DNA of 64,000 nt. Origin: Pseudolactococcus insecticola. Lineage in GTDB: Bacteria > Bacillota > Bacilli > Lactobacillales > Streptococcaceae. Position 1 is the first letter of the stretch, and every line of letters begins with the position of its first letter. This document shows positions 44,199 to 53,332 of this stretch, one piece after another. The position numbers were made by a program, and so were the translations under genes. The notes under the pieces were generated by a model. The model was not told the origin of the DNA and did not search any database. It saw only the letters and a list, made by a program, of their open reading frames with translations. The DNA lies in contig NZ_BLLH01000003.1 of assembly GCF_011170065.1 (NCBI RefSeq), forward strand, positions 62,001 through 126,000, read 5' to 3'.

Positions 44199-45383
44199 TT
44201 AGTTTGGTTTAACGATTGTTGCTGATGCTTCTTTACCGTCAGTCAATTTGACAACAACTGCATCTTTGATTGGGTTGTGATTTTTATCGACAGTGATCTC
44301 ACCAGTTGCACCTTCGAGGTCCTTGATTTTTGCAAGACCTTTGGCAACATCTGCTGACGTTTTAGCTTTCTCATCTGTTGCTGCGGTTTTGACCATGTAT
44401 ACAGCATCATAAGAAAGAGCATCAAACATTGACGGTTCAGCTTTATATTTTGCTTTGTAGGCTGCGATGAATTTCGTCGTTGTTTTTGTTGCGGGTGCTT
44501 TTGATGAATACCCTGAAACGTAGTAAACGTTTGTAGCACCTGCGTTACCTGCGAGTTGGATGAAGGTTGGATCGGCAAATCCGTCACCACCAAGGATTGG
44601 TTGATTCAAGCCAAGTTCACGCGCTTGTTTTGTAATCAAACCTGTTTCGTTGTAGTAACCTGGCATTATGATAGCGTCAAAGTCTTCTTTTTGAAGTTTT
44701 GCCAAGGTTGCTTGGAAGTCTTTATCGCCTGATTGGAATGACACTTTGTCAACAATCTTGCCTTTGAAGTTCTTTTCAAATGCTTTTGCGATCCCTTTGG
44801 CGTAGTCTGATGAGTTATCAAAGTAGACAACGACTTTTTTAGCTTTCAGGTTATTTGTCGCATAGTCTGACAAAACTTTACCTTGGTAGCTATCTTGGAA
44901 AGTTGAGCGGAAGATATATTGGTTGACCTTGCCATTGCTGACAGTCAATGTATCATCAGTTCCTGAAGGTGACACGAGTGGCACAGCAGCTTTGGTAACA
45001 TTTGGTGTCATTGATTTCACGGCACCTGACGTCATTGAGCCAATGATGGCGTCAACTTTGTCGTTGTTGACCAAGTTTGATGCAACAGTGCTTGCTTCGG
45101 CATTATCAGATTTGTTATCTTTTGAGATGACTTTGATTTGTTTGCCTTCGATACCGCCTGCTTTGTTGATTTCTTCAACGGCAAGGTTAGCACCTTTTTC
45201 GCCGGCTGTACCGTACGCCGCAACAGCTCCTGACAATTCCAAGTCATAGCCCAGTTTGAACTCTTTACCGATTGTGTTACCTTTTGAGGCAGATGAGCTG
45301 CCTCCAGGTGCTGAGCTACATGCTGCGAGTGAGAACGCTGCAAGACCTGCTGCTGCGATAATTCCTAAAGATTTAAATTTCAT
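44199..45383 (-). CDS. Branched-chain amino acid binding lipoprotein 3
   Basis: A 394-residue paralogue: lipobox FSLAACSS, FKLGYDLELSGAVAAYGTAGEKGANLAVEEIN, IGSMTSGAVKSMTP. Its promoter carries two CodY boxes, so it is the most strongly CodY-linked of the three. Probable first gene of a livJ3-livJ2 transcript. Confidence 0.9.
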   Translation of the reverse strand: MKFKSLGIIAAAGLAAFSLAACSSAPGGSSSASKGNTIGKEFKLGYDLELSGAVAAYGTAGEKGANLAVEEINKAGGIEGKQIKVISKDNKSDNAEASTVASNLVNNDKVDAIIGSMTSGAVKSMTPNVTKAAVPLVSPSGTDDTLTVSNGKVNQYIFRSTFQDSYQGKVLSDYATNNLKAKKVVVYFDNSSDYAKGIAKAFEKNFKGKIVDKVSFQSGDKDFQATLAKLQKEDFDAIIMPGYYNETGLITKQARELGLNQPILGGDGFADPTFIQLAGNAGATNVYYVSGYSSKAPATKTTTKFIAAYKAKYKAEPSMFDALSYDAVYMVKTAATDEKAKTSADVAKGLAKIKDLEGATGEITVDKNHNPIKDAVVVKLTDGKEASATIVKPN

Positions 45384-45406
45384 ATTGATCCTTCTCCTTA
45401 TGTTCC

Positions 45407-45462
45407 AATTTTCTGAAAATTCAGTTCTTAAACAGTATACAAAATTATCTGAAAATTGTCAA
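45407..45462 (-). promoter_or_regulatory. livJ3 promoter with two CodY boxes
   Basis: TTGACA (45462-45457), 17-base spacer, TATACT (45439-45434). One CodY box with a single mismatch (AATTATCTGAAAATT, 45443-45457) fills the spacer; a perfect one (45407-45421) lies downstream of the start site. Confidence 0.87.
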
Positions 45463-45516
45463 TAATTTTGTTTAAAAAACAGCAAAAAAATAAGCACACG
45501 GTCTCAAACCCACGGC

Positions 45517-45963
45517 TCATCTATTTTTCGTATCTAGGATAATGGTGACAGGACCATCATTGACAGCCTCTATTTGCATGTCAGCAGCAAACTGACCTGT
45601 TTGAGTCGGGATTTCTTGAGCAAGTGCTTGATTGAACTGATCATAGATGCGGTGTGCAAAATCAGGATGACCAGCCGCATCAAAGCTAGGCCGATTGCCT
45701 TTTTTCGTTGCCGCAAATAGCGTAAACTGAGAGATCGACAAGATCTGTCCGTCAGAAATAGCTTTGACTGATAGATTCATCTTATCGTTTTCGTCAGAAA
45801 ACAGACGCATGTTTGCAAGTTTTCTGACGGCGTATGCGATATCGTCGTCCCCATCCTCATCGACAACACCGACAAATACCAAAAGGCCTTGCTTGATCTG
45901 TGCAATCATCTGACCCTCAACAACACAAGAAGCGCGTTTGACGCGCTGAATAACAAGTTTCAT
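45517..45963 (-). CDS. dtd: D-aminoacyl-tRNA deacylase
   Basis: A 148-residue DTD protein that removes D-amino acids (and glycine mischarged on tRNA-Ala) from tRNA. The catalytic core SQFTLFAATKKGNRPSF and the C-terminal NDGPVTIILDT (the GPVT cis-proline motif) are intact. Downstream of relA, the usual Firmicute pair, but a small-RNA-like unit with a terminator lies between them. Confidence 0.95.
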   Translation of the reverse strand: MKLVIQRVKRASCVVEGQMIAQIKQGLLVFVGVVDEDGDDDIAYAVRKLANMRLFSDENDKMNLSVKAISDGQILSISQFTLFAATKKGNRPSFDAAGHPDFAHRIYDQFNQALAQEIPTQTGQFAADMQIEAVNDGPVTIILDTKNR

Positions 45964-45995
45964 AGCTCTTATTTTACCATTTTTTCTGGCAAATC

Positions 45996-46105
45996 AAAAC
46001 ACCCTGATGCGTCCATCAGAGCGTTTTATGGGAAAAAGGGTAAATTCGGTGAGTCATCAAAAGGGGTAAAGAATTCTCACCGTTCGTAACGAGCTCGTTA
46101 CTACA
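45996..46105 (-). ncRNA. Candidate small RNA or attenuated leader between relA and dtd
   Basis: A promoter (TTGAGA-N16-TATAAT) is followed by a perfect palindrome GTAACGAGCTCGTTAC (46101-46086) at the transcript 5' end, an unpaired region with two C-rich repeats (TTTACCCCTTTT and TTTACCCTTTTTT), and a terminator (45996-46027, stem AACGCTCTGATG / CATCAGGGTGTT with G-U pairs). dtd starts 33 bases past it. This could be a free sRNA of about 107 nt or a dtd leader with attenuation. Confidence 0.55.
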
Positions 46106-46111
46106 TTTTTA

Positions 46112-46139
46112 ATTATATCTTACTTTGTTCACATCTCAA
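46112..46139 (-). promoter_or_regulatory. Promoter of the relA-dtd intergenic RNA
   Basis: TTGAGA (46139-46134), 16-base spacer, TATAAT (46117-46112). Confidence 0.6.
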
Positions 46140-46153
46140 AACCATATAGGAGA

Positions 46154-48364
46154 TTAACCATTTGTTCGTTTAACACTGTAAACGTCAGGCACCATCTTGA
46201 TCTTATCGACAACTGTTGTCAGTTCTGACAAGTTTTTGATACCAAGTTGGACGTGAATATTTGCCATTTTCAAGTCTTTCGTCGGCTGCGCATTGATCGA
46301 AATCAATTTTTTAGTCGTATTTGACAACACTTGCATGACGTCATTTGCGATACCTGTTCGGTTAAAGCCGAAAATATCAATATTAGCCACATATTCCTTG
46401 TTGCCAACTTCTTCTTCCCACTCGACTGCAATCAGACGATTCTCGTAGTCTTCCTGATTTTTGACGTTCTGACAGTCGGTTCTGTGGATCGAAACGCCAC
46501 GACCCTTGGTGATATAGCCGACAATCGCATCGCCAGGAACAGGGTTACAGCACTTACTCATGCGGATCAAAAGACTATCAATCCCAGCCACATTGACCCC
46601 GCCGTCATGGCGAATCTTCATGATATCGCCCTTGGTTTTGACCTCACCGTTCATCAGCTCTTCGGCCTCTTTGCGCGCTTTTTCCCGCTCAATCTCACGG
46701 CGCTCATCCTCGGTTAATTTGTTAAAAACGGTAATAACACCCGTTTCACCAAAACCGATAGACGCAAAGAGAGACTCCGGATCTCTAAAATTCAGACGAT
46801 CACAGACTGGCTCTAGGTGTTTTTTATCTAGGTATTGGTTGGGGACAAACCCATGTTCTTGCAGATATTCCTGTAAAAGTTCACGGCCCTTGTTAATCGA
46901 GAGTTCTTTATCTTGATTTTTAAAAAACTGCTTGATTTTATTACGTGCTTTGTTTGTTTTGACCAGCTTTATCCAGTCACGGCTAGGCCCAAATGATGTT
47001 TTATTGGTCACAATTTCTACCACATCACCTGTTTTTAGCACCTGTGTCAATGGTGTCATCCGCCCATTAACCTTGGCACCAACGGCCTTATCGCCGACCT
47101 GCGTGTGAATGGCATAGGCAAAATCAATCGGCCCAGACCCTGCAGGAAGCTCCTGAACAGCACCGTCTGGCGTAAAAATGTAGATCTTTTCTGACAAGAT
47201 GTCCTCTTGCACCGCCTTGACAAAGTCCTGCGCGTCATGACTCTCATCTTGGAGCTCGACTAATTCATTGATCCAGTTCAGATTTTGCGAGATTTCATCT
47301 GTTGAAACCTTGCCCTTGCGACCTTCTTTGTATGCCCAATGCGCAGCAACCCCGAACTCTGCGATTTCATGCATTTCACGAGTCCGAATTTGAAATTCCA
47401 TTGGGCCCTTGGGCCCGTAAACCGTCGTATGGACAGACTGATAGCCATTGGCCTTAGGATTTGCAATGTAGTCTTTGAAACGTCCAGGCATAGGCTTCCA
47501 GAGGTCATGGATATAGCCCAAAGTCGTATAGACATCGCTTGTCGTGTCCAAAATACAGCGCACGGCAATCAAGTCATAAAGCTCATCAAAACGTTTTTTC
47601 TTGTCGTGCATCTTGCGATAAATGCTATAGATATGCTTAGGCCTGCCGTAAATTTCACCGACAACACCAACTTTTTCTGTATATTCTTTAAGTTTACTGA
47701 TTACTTCATCTACCAACTTTTCACGGTCGGCACGCTTTTCTTTCATCAAGCCTCGAATGCGGTAAAATTCGATTTCGTCCAGATAACGAAACGACAAATC
47801 TTCTAGTTCCCACTTGATACGTGAAATACCCAGACGATGCGCTAGTGGCGCATAGATTGCCATCGTTTCTCTGGAAATCCGCTTTTGTTTGTCAGGACGC
47901 AAATGTTTGAGTGTGCGCATATTGTGCAGTCGGTCGGCTAGCTTGACTAGGATCACGCGCATATCCTTAGACATGGCCATGAGCATCTTGCGGTGGTTTT
48001 CGGCCAGTTGCTCTTCGTGACTCTTGTACTCAACCTTGCCGAGCTTTGTCACGCCATCCGTGATGAGTCGAACTTCCTCGCCAAACTCGCGTTCCAAGTC
48101 ATCCAGTGTCGCCTCTGTGTCCTCGACCACATCATGCAAAAAACCGCTCGCCACAGTCACGGCGTCAAGTTTTAGTTTGGCTAATATCCCAGCTACCTGT
48201 ATGGGATGGATGATATACGGCTCACCCGACTGACGATACTGCTCCTTATGTGCCTCTGTCGCGTATTTTAGCGCTTTTTTGACCAAAATCACGTCGCGCT
48301 CGTTCATGTAACTTTCTGTTAATTTGACGACTTCTGCGCCAGTTAAATTCGGTTCTGATGCCAT
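46154..48364 (-). CDS. relA: Bifunctional (p)ppGpp synthetase/hydrolase Rel
   Basis: Long RSH protein of 736 residues controlling the stringent response. Order: HD hydrolase domain (about 30-200; HPIQVAGILAKLKLD, FLHDVVEDTEAT), synthetase domain (about 240-360; RPKHIYSIYRKMHDKKKRFDELYDLIAVR, GYQSVHTTVYGP), TGS domain (about 395-455), zinc-finger-like CC region (RMSKCCNPVPGDAIVGYIT), and C-terminal ACT domain. An intact HD metal motif argues for active hydrolysis as well as synthesis. Confidence 0.96.
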   Translation of the reverse strand: MASEPNLTGAEVVKLTESYMNERDVILVKKALKYATEAHKEQYRQSGEPYIIHPIQVAGILAKLKLDAVTVASGFLHDVVEDTEATLDDLEREFGEEVRLITDGVTKLGKVEYKSHEEQLAENHRKMLMAMSKDMRVILVKLADRLHNMRTLKHLRPDKQKRISRETMAIYAPLAHRLGISRIKWELEDLSFRYLDEIEFYRIRGLMKEKRADREKLVDEVISKLKEYTEKVGVVGEIYGRPKHIYSIYRKMHDKKKRFDELYDLIAVRCILDTTSDVYTTLGYIHDLWKPMPGRFKDYIANPKANGYQSVHTTVYGPKGPMEFQIRTREMHEIAEFGVAAHWAYKEGRKGKVSTDEISQNLNWINELVELQDESHDAQDFVKAVQEDILSEKIYIFTPDGAVQELPAGSGPIDFAYAIHTQVGDKAVGAKVNGRMTPLTQVLKTGDVVEIVTNKTSFGPSRDWIKLVKTNKARNKIKQFFKNQDKELSINKGRELLQEYLQEHGFVPNQYLDKKHLEPVCDRLNFRDPESLFASIGFGETGVITVFNKLTEDERREIEREKARKEAEELMNGEVKTKGDIMKIRHDGGVNVAGIDSLLIRMSKCCNPVPGDAIVGYITKGRGVSIHRTDCQNVKNQEDYENRLIAVEWEEEVGNKEYVANIDIFGFNRTGIANDVMQVLSNTTKKLISINAQPTKDLKMANIHVQLGIKNLSELTTVVDKIKMVPDVYSVKRTNG

Positions 48365-48421
48365 AGATTTACTAAGTTCCTTTTCAGAGATTATACTTAT
48401 TTTAACATTTTCAGGTGAAAA

Positions 48422-48441
48422 GAAAAAGGAGCAAGCTCCTA
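48422..48441 (-). terminator. rsmE terminator
   Basis: TAGGAGC / GCTCCTT followed by a U-rich run, starting at the rsmE stop codon. Confidence 0.6.
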
Positions 48442-49185
48442 TTTCAATAATTCCTGATAAAACGACACAGCACTCAGCACATATAACGGTGCTGTTTCTG
48501 CACGCATGATGCGAGGACCAAGGCCAATCAGGCTTGCGCCTTCTGCGGTAAAGGCTACGATTTCGTCAGGTGAGATGCCACCTTCAGGCCCAAAGATAAC
48601 AAGGAGCTTCTGTCCGACTTCGGCCGTCTTGAGGCTTTGGGCAAATGCTGCAAGTTCGCCCGACTTGGCTGACTCTTCGTAGGCGACTAGGACTTGATCA
48701 TACTGGCTAAATAACGTAAGCAAGTTCTTGCGACTTGGCAAGATCGTAACGTCAGGAATCATCAGGCGTTTTGACTGCTCTGCTGCACCTTTTGCAATCT
48801 TGTTTAGGCGCTCTGTTTTTTTGACAATTTTTTTGGCGTCAAGTTTTGTGACTGACCACTCAGCAGGATAGGCTAAAATCTCATGTGCACCAAGCTCAGT
48901 TGCTTTTTGTGTGATAAACTCAAGTTTATCGCTCTTTGGTAAACCAACCGCTATCGTGACGTCCAGAGGTAACTCTATCTGACGTTCAAGTGTATGCAGC
49001 ACGCGCAAGCTTTTTAAGTCTGCATTGACCGCAGAAAGGGTCAGCTTTTTATCTGCAAAAACGACCTGAACTTGTTCGTTTTCCTGTGCGCGCATAACGG
49101 TAAATAGGTGGTAACTGTCAGCTGCGTCTAGCGTGAAATCTGTGTTTTCAGCTGGCTGCGCTTGTTTGGAAAAATACTGTTGCAT
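48439..49185 (-). CDS. rsmE: 16S rRNA m3U1498 methyltransferase
   Basis: A 248-residue SPOUT methyltransferase: AVGLPKSDKLEFITQKATELG, LPSRKNLL, IFGPEGGISPDEI and the knot motif GLGPRIMRAETAPLYVLS. It methylates U1498 in the decoding region. Three bases separate it from prmA, a common pair. Confidence 0.94.
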   Translation of the reverse strand: MQQYFSKQAQPAENTDFTLDAADSYHLFTVMRAQENEQVQVVFADKKLTLSAVNADLKSLRVLHTLERQIELPLDVTIAVGLPKSDKLEFITQKATELGAHEILAYPAEWSVTKLDAKKIVKKTERLNKIAKGAAEQSKRLMIPDVTILPSRKNLLTLFSQYDQVLVAYEESAKSGELAAFAQSLKTAEVGQKLLVIFGPEGGISPDEIVAFTAEGASLIGLGPRIMRAETAPLYVLSAVSFYQELLK

Positions 49186-49188
49186 CTG

Positions 49189-50148
49189 CTACCCTCCAAC
49201 AACACTTGTGTCTTCATCGGCTTTTTGAAAAATCAAGCAGTGCCACTCACCCTGCTGCATGCGTGTCAGAAGTGCAAACCCCGCTTCGTGTGCCTTGTCC
49301 AAAATCATCTGTGACTTGCTGTCGATAATGCCACTCATAATCAGAAAACCGCCGTCATTTAAGAGTTTATAGGCATCATCTACCACGTTCATGAGGATAT
49401 CTGCTAGGATATTTGCCACAATCACATCGGCTTTGATGTCGACATTTTTCAGCAGATCACCTGCTGCAACGCTGATATTTGTCATATCGGCATTGAGCTG
49501 GATATTTTCCTCAGCGACTTTAACTGCGACGTCATCCAGATCGTAAGCGTGAATCTCACACGCGCCAAGTAGGCTAGCTGCGATAGAAAGCACGCCAGAG
49601 CCGGTTCCTACATCAAGCAATGTTTCACCACCACGTAGCGTCTGCTCAAGCGCAAAAAGTGAGAGCTTAGTCGTCGGATGTGTTCCTGTCCCAAAGGCCA
49701 TACCGGGATCCAGACGGATGATTTTTTCGTCAGAAGACGTAGGCGTATAGTCCGTCCATGACGGCACAATGGTCAAGTTATGAGAGATTCGTGCGGGCAG
49801 AAAATACTGTTTCCAACTATCTGACCAATCGTTTTCAGCCAAACTCTGTACATCAACACTAAAGTCCGAACCAGGATCCAGACCAAAGACAGTAAGTCCA
49901 GTAATCTGTGCCTTGACGCTTGACGCAATCTCAATAATCGACAGATTTTCAGGATAGTACGCCTTGATGATAACTGTCTCAAGCTGCGTGATGTCAGGCA
50001 AAATCTCGCCAAACTTATCCTCATTATCCAGATAGTCCTGCGTGTCCTCAATCGCTACACCCTGCGCTCCTGCATCAATCAAGATATTACTCACGGTCTC
50101 CTCGGTTTCACGTGAAACCTTAACTGATAATTCATTCCAGTTATTCAT
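49189..50148 (-). CDS. prmA: Ribosomal protein L11 methyltransferase
   Basis: A 319-residue PrmA: N-terminal L11-recognition domain (about 1-110), [16 protein letters not shown] linker motif, SAM motif [20 protein letters not shown], and NILADIL (the NPP/NIL-type motif). It trimethylates L11. Coupled to rsmE. Confidence 0.95.
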   Translation of the reverse strand: MNNWNELSVKVSRETEETVSNILIDAGAQGVAIEDTQDYLDNEDKFGEILPDITQLETVIIKAYYPENLSIIEIASSVKAQITGLTVFGLDPGSDFSVDVQSLAENDWSDSWKQYFLPARISHNLTIVPSWTDYTPTSSDEKIIRLDPGMAFGTGTHPTTKLSLFALEQTLRGGETLLDVGTGSGVLSIAASLLGACEIHAYDLDDVAVKVAEENIQLNADMTNISVAAGDLLKNVDIKADVIVANILADILMNVVDDAYKLLNDGGFLIMSGIIDSKSQMILDKAHEAGFALLTRMQQGEWHCLIFQKADEDTSVVGG

Positions 50149-50191
50149 ATTTTTTGTATCCTCTCGTTTGGTTGGGTTAGCTTTATTATAG

Positions 50192-50215
50192 CAAAAAAAG
50201 CGATTGCTCGCTTTT
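50192..50215 (-). terminator. Terminator of the glucosaminidase gene
   Basis: AAAAGCGA / TCGCTTTT with a 4-base loop and U-run. Confidence 0.82.
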
Positions 50216-50232
50216 GGGTTTGTGATCTATTT

Positions 50233-51237
50233 TCAATCCAGCACGTACAATCGATAGTTTTTGATGACCGTGATTAGTTTTTCAGCATAGGTAGGTGATG
50301 TTGCGTAGCCATCTTTTTGGAGATTTTTTGCAGCTGTGATATAGTCATCTGCTTGATCTCTAAAGACGTTAGCATATCTAAGACTATTGCCGTTTAGCGT
50401 TGTTTTTAGCTTATCTGCGTAGCCTTGTAGACCATTTGAGACACTGCTATATTTTCTAAAGTTTGCCATCACAGTAATGTAGGTGCCATCAACGTACTCC
50501 TGTGTATTGATTGTATAATAGGGTTTCCCAGCACCTAACCAGGTTTGATCTGCCTTGATACCAAAAAAATTCATCGCATTTTGTGCGAGTTCACTTTGCC
50601 CCCAACCAGACTCTAGAATGGCTTGCGCGACCATGATAGATGGATAGAGGTTGTTACGATTTGCTACTGAAATCGCAGGGCTTTCTATCGTTTTGTACCA
50701 AGAGGTTTGCGCCTGTGGAACACCAGTTAGATCAACATCGAGGCCATACCAGCCGATACCTTCATTACGCCAGCCTTTTGTCACAAGCATTTGTTGCTCT
50801 TGACTATTCTTTGTATAGTTGTGACTACCCGCTTTTGCATTGGCGTTGTAGGCACGAAATATTGGTGTTGCATCTGCCTCAGCAGAGTACCAGCCGATAC
50901 CTTCATTACGCCAGCCAAGTTTAACTAAGTTATTTTTTTCGGCAAGACTTGTCGTGTAGTGGTGATCACCAGAGTTTTTGTTATAGACACGGTAGACTGG
51001 CGTAGCAGATGTCGCAGGTGCAGTCCAGCCGATACCTTCATCGTGCCAACCTAGCTTGACTAACTTTGTCTGCTCTGCTTTATTTTGCGTATAAAAATGC
51101 TCGCCGCTGTTAGGGTTATAGAGTCTCTCCATTGTGACGGTCCCATTTTCTGCTGCATAGGATTTCGTACTCACTAGCGCAACACCAGCAAGGATACCTG
51201 CTAATATGACACGCTTAATTTCCTGTACCAAGGGCAT
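50233..51237 (-). CDS. Secreted repeat-module protein with glucosaminidase domain
   Basis: A 334-residue wall enzyme. Signal peptide to about residue 28 (STKSYAAEN). Residues 35-175 hold three about 45-residue repeats (YNPNSGEHFYT, YNKNSGDHHYT, YNANAKAGSHNYT; each ending GIGWxx), of the DUF5648 type. Residues 180-334 form a GH73-type glucosaminidase with the catalytic Glu in AQAILESGWGQSE. Its ATG lies inside the 3' end of the preceding amidase gene (23-base overlap), so the two are translated together and would cut two different peptidoglycan bonds. Confidence 0.85.
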   Translation of the reverse strand: MPLVQEIKRVILAGILAGVALVSTKSYAAENGTVTMERLYNPNSGEHFYTQNKAEQTKLVKLGWHDEGIGWTAPATSATPVYRVYNKNSGDHHYTTSLAEKNNLVKLGWRNEGIGWYSAEADATPIFRAYNANAKAGSHNYTKNSQEQQMLVTKGWRNEGIGWYGLDVDLTGVPQAQTSWYKTIESPAISVANRNNLYPSIMVAQAILESGWGQSELAQNAMNFFGIKADQTWLGAGKPYYTINTQEYVDGTYITVMANFRKYSSVSNGLQGYADKLKTTLNGNSLRYANVFRDQADDYITAAKNLQKDGYATSPTYAEKLITVIKNYRLYVLD

Positions 51238-52660
51238 ACCATCCTATTCCTTCGTTTCTCCAACCTAATTTGATCAAGTTTTGCTGTTCAGCGAGATTGA
51301 CCGTATAGTTATGGCTTCCTGCCTTGGCATTTTTGTTATAGGCGCGGTAGACTGGAACCGTTTTTTTATCATCACTGTACCAGCCGATGCCTTCATATTT
51401 CCAGCCCGCCTTAACGAGACTATTTTTTTCGTTAACGTTCGTGGTATAGTGATGATCGCCTGCATTTTTATTATAAACGCGGTAGACTGGAACCGTTGAC
51501 TTTTCAGGTGCAAGCCATCCGATACCTTCATAGTGCCATCCATTTGTGACGACTAGACTTCTAAGCTCTGGCAATGAAGCCGTGTAAAAGTGCTCTCCGC
51601 TATTTTGATTATAGATACGATACATTCGATTTTGTCCATTAGGCAAAGCTTGTAAACTGATGGCATAATCATTTGAGATTGTCACTCCGGCAGTGTTATT
51701 ACCTGCATAAGCATAAGCTGCAATCGAGTAATTTCCGCTCTCATATCCGTGAAGGGCTAATGAAACCGTCGCAAGGAACTCGCCTGTGCCTACTTTTTTT
51801 GCATCATACCAAACGATGTCATCTTGACCGTTTTGATTTGACCAGACCGGAACCTTGACAGTTGTCGTTGCCGCATTTGTCTTCACACGAACTTTAAATG
51901 TCCCTGTGGCTGGATTACCTTCGATGGCTGTACTTTTGATTTCTGGTGTGTAGTTGATTTTATTAATATTGTAGTAGTAGGTGACAAGTTCGGTAAATTG
52001 ATTGGCATCATAGCCAAACCTTGCCCAGTACTCATCCGGATCCGTGTGGTCTGTTCCGCCCCACTTGTAAGAAATCATTTTATGCGTGGCGATATTCCCA
52101 TCAAGTGGTGAGCTTGGGTTGGGACTGACAGTATTCGGTGATGTCATGAGTTTTGGAGCGCCCATGTTATATTTTAGTAACTGGATTGACGTCCAATTTG
52201 CAAGTGTTGCGATTTGTTTATAAAAGGCATCACGTGACCCCACTCGCATTTGTTCAATCTGAATACCATAGCGATTACCATATATGCCAGCTCCCCATGC
52301 TTTTTTTGCTGTATCGGCAATCGTTATCAACTGGCTACCATCCACAAAGGCATGAACAAAGGCGTTTTCTTGCGTTCGTATCATGTAGCTAATGGAATTC
52401 TGGATACTACCACCATCTACACCAACATCATGGATAATGACAAGTTGCGGCTTACCTGCAGCATACGACATGTTGATACCGCCATTTTTTGCTGAATTTT
52501 GACTGTAGATGCCACCCAACTGCATTTTTTCCTGCACCGGCTGAATTTTTTGTGAGATGATTGCCTGATTAACCACACTTGCATGTGCCGTCATGACTGT
52601 TAAAATCAGCGCAAATTGAAAAATAATGACTGTTATGATTTTTTTGTTTATGGACTTCAT
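51215..52660 (-). CDS. Secreted N-acetylmuramoyl-L-alanine amidase with repeat module
   Basis: A 481-residue wall enzyme: signal peptide to about 27 (TAHASVV); amidase_2-type catalytic domain (about 70-235; first zinc His in LVIIHDVG, later ATHKMISYKWGGTDHTDP); a GBS Bsp-like repeat (about 245-340; GTFKVRVKTNAATTTVKVPV ... GNYSIAAYAY); and the three-unit YNxNSGEHFYT / YNKNAGDHHYT / YNKNAKAGSHNYT module (about 345-480). The domain names are by resemblance. First gene of a two-gene wall-hydrolase operon with the glucosaminidase. Confidence 0.83.
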   Translation of the reverse strand: MKSINKKIITVIIFQFALILTVMTAHASVVNQAIISQKIQPVQEKMQLGGIYSQNSAKNGGINMSYAAGKPQLVIIHDVGVDGGSIQNSISYMIRTQENAFVHAFVDGSQLITIADTAKKAWGAGIYGNRYGIQIEQMRVGSRDAFYKQIATLANWTSIQLLKYNMGAPKLMTSPNTVSPNPSSPLDGNIATHKMISYKWGGTDHTDPDEYWARFGYDANQFTELVTYYYNINKINYTPEIKSTAIEGNPATGTFKVRVKTNAATTTVKVPVWSNQNGQDDIVWYDAKKVGTGEFLATVSLALHGYESGNYSIAAYAYAGNNTAGVTISNDYAISLQALPNGQNRMYRIYNQNSGEHFYTASLPELRSLVVTNGWHYEGIGWLAPEKSTVPVYRVYNKNAGDHHYTTNVNEKNSLVKAGWKYEGIGWYSDDKKTVPVYRAYNKNAKAGSHNYTVNLAEQQNLIKLGWRNEGIGWYALGTGN

Positions 52661-52758
52661 TTTTACCCCGTGACTTGTTTTATTTCAAACAATGTTATTT
52701 TCATCTTCATGAGATTAAATTGCTTGAACTATTCTTTAGTATAACTGATATTGTAACA

Positions 52759-52797
52759 CAAAAAGTATCGTAAGCATACAGTAGTTTATGATACTTT
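52759..52797 (-). terminator. Terminator of the Ser-rich protein gene
   Basis: Minus-strand AAAGTATC...GATACTTT with an imperfect extended stem and U-run. Confidence 0.75.
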
Positions 52798-52801
52798 GTT
52801 T

Positions 52802-53299
52802 CTATTTTAATCCGGGCAGCACTTGCTCAGCCATATATGTTTTGAAATCTTTGCCATCTTTTTGCGCTGCCAATATATAACTGTTGATGTCTGCGTTTGA
52901 AAAATCACTGTCATCAATCTTGATTTCCCGAAGCACAAGACGTGCTTCGGAAACAGTCATCACTTTTGCTGCCTCACTTGACTGTTCTGACCATTTACTT
53001 TCTTCTGCTGAACCGTGCTCAACGACTTCTGACGAAGACACCGCAGACGAACTCGCAATCACAGATTCACTCGACCCAACTTCTGACGCAGCGCTTACTG
53101 AACTCACTGTGCTTGTTGAAGAACTTGTCGTTTCCTGAGTGGCTGATGAAGATAGAGATGACTTTGTTTTTTTGACAGAGTGCGTTGTTTTCGACGATGC
53201 CTTCTTTGTATTCTCATTTTTGTGCGTTGCAAATAGTGCGACCGTTGTAATAATAAGCACGGCGATAACACCTAAAATAATTCCTATTTTTTTCTTCAT
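52802..53299 (-). CDS. Membrane-anchored Ser-rich protein
   Basis: A 165-residue protein: KKK start, one membrane segment (about 5-25) without lipobox cysteine, a Ser/Thr/Ala/Glu low-complexity stalk (about 35-110), and a compact 50-residue C-terminal domain (VMTVSEARLVLREIKIDDSDFSNADINSYI). The layout is that of an N-terminally anchored surface protein. I do not recognise the end domain. Confidence 0.72.
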   Translation of the reverse strand: MKKKIGIILGVIAVLIITTVALFATHKNENTKKASSKTTHSVKKTKSSLSSSATQETTSSSTSTVSSVSAASEVGSSESVIASSSAVSSSEVVEHGSAEESKWSEQSSEAAKVMTVSEARLVLREIKIDDSDFSNADINSYILAAQKDGKDFKTYMAEQVLPGLK

Positions 53300-53332
53300 G
53301 GTGATCTTTATTCCCTTTTATTTCCCTTTCAA

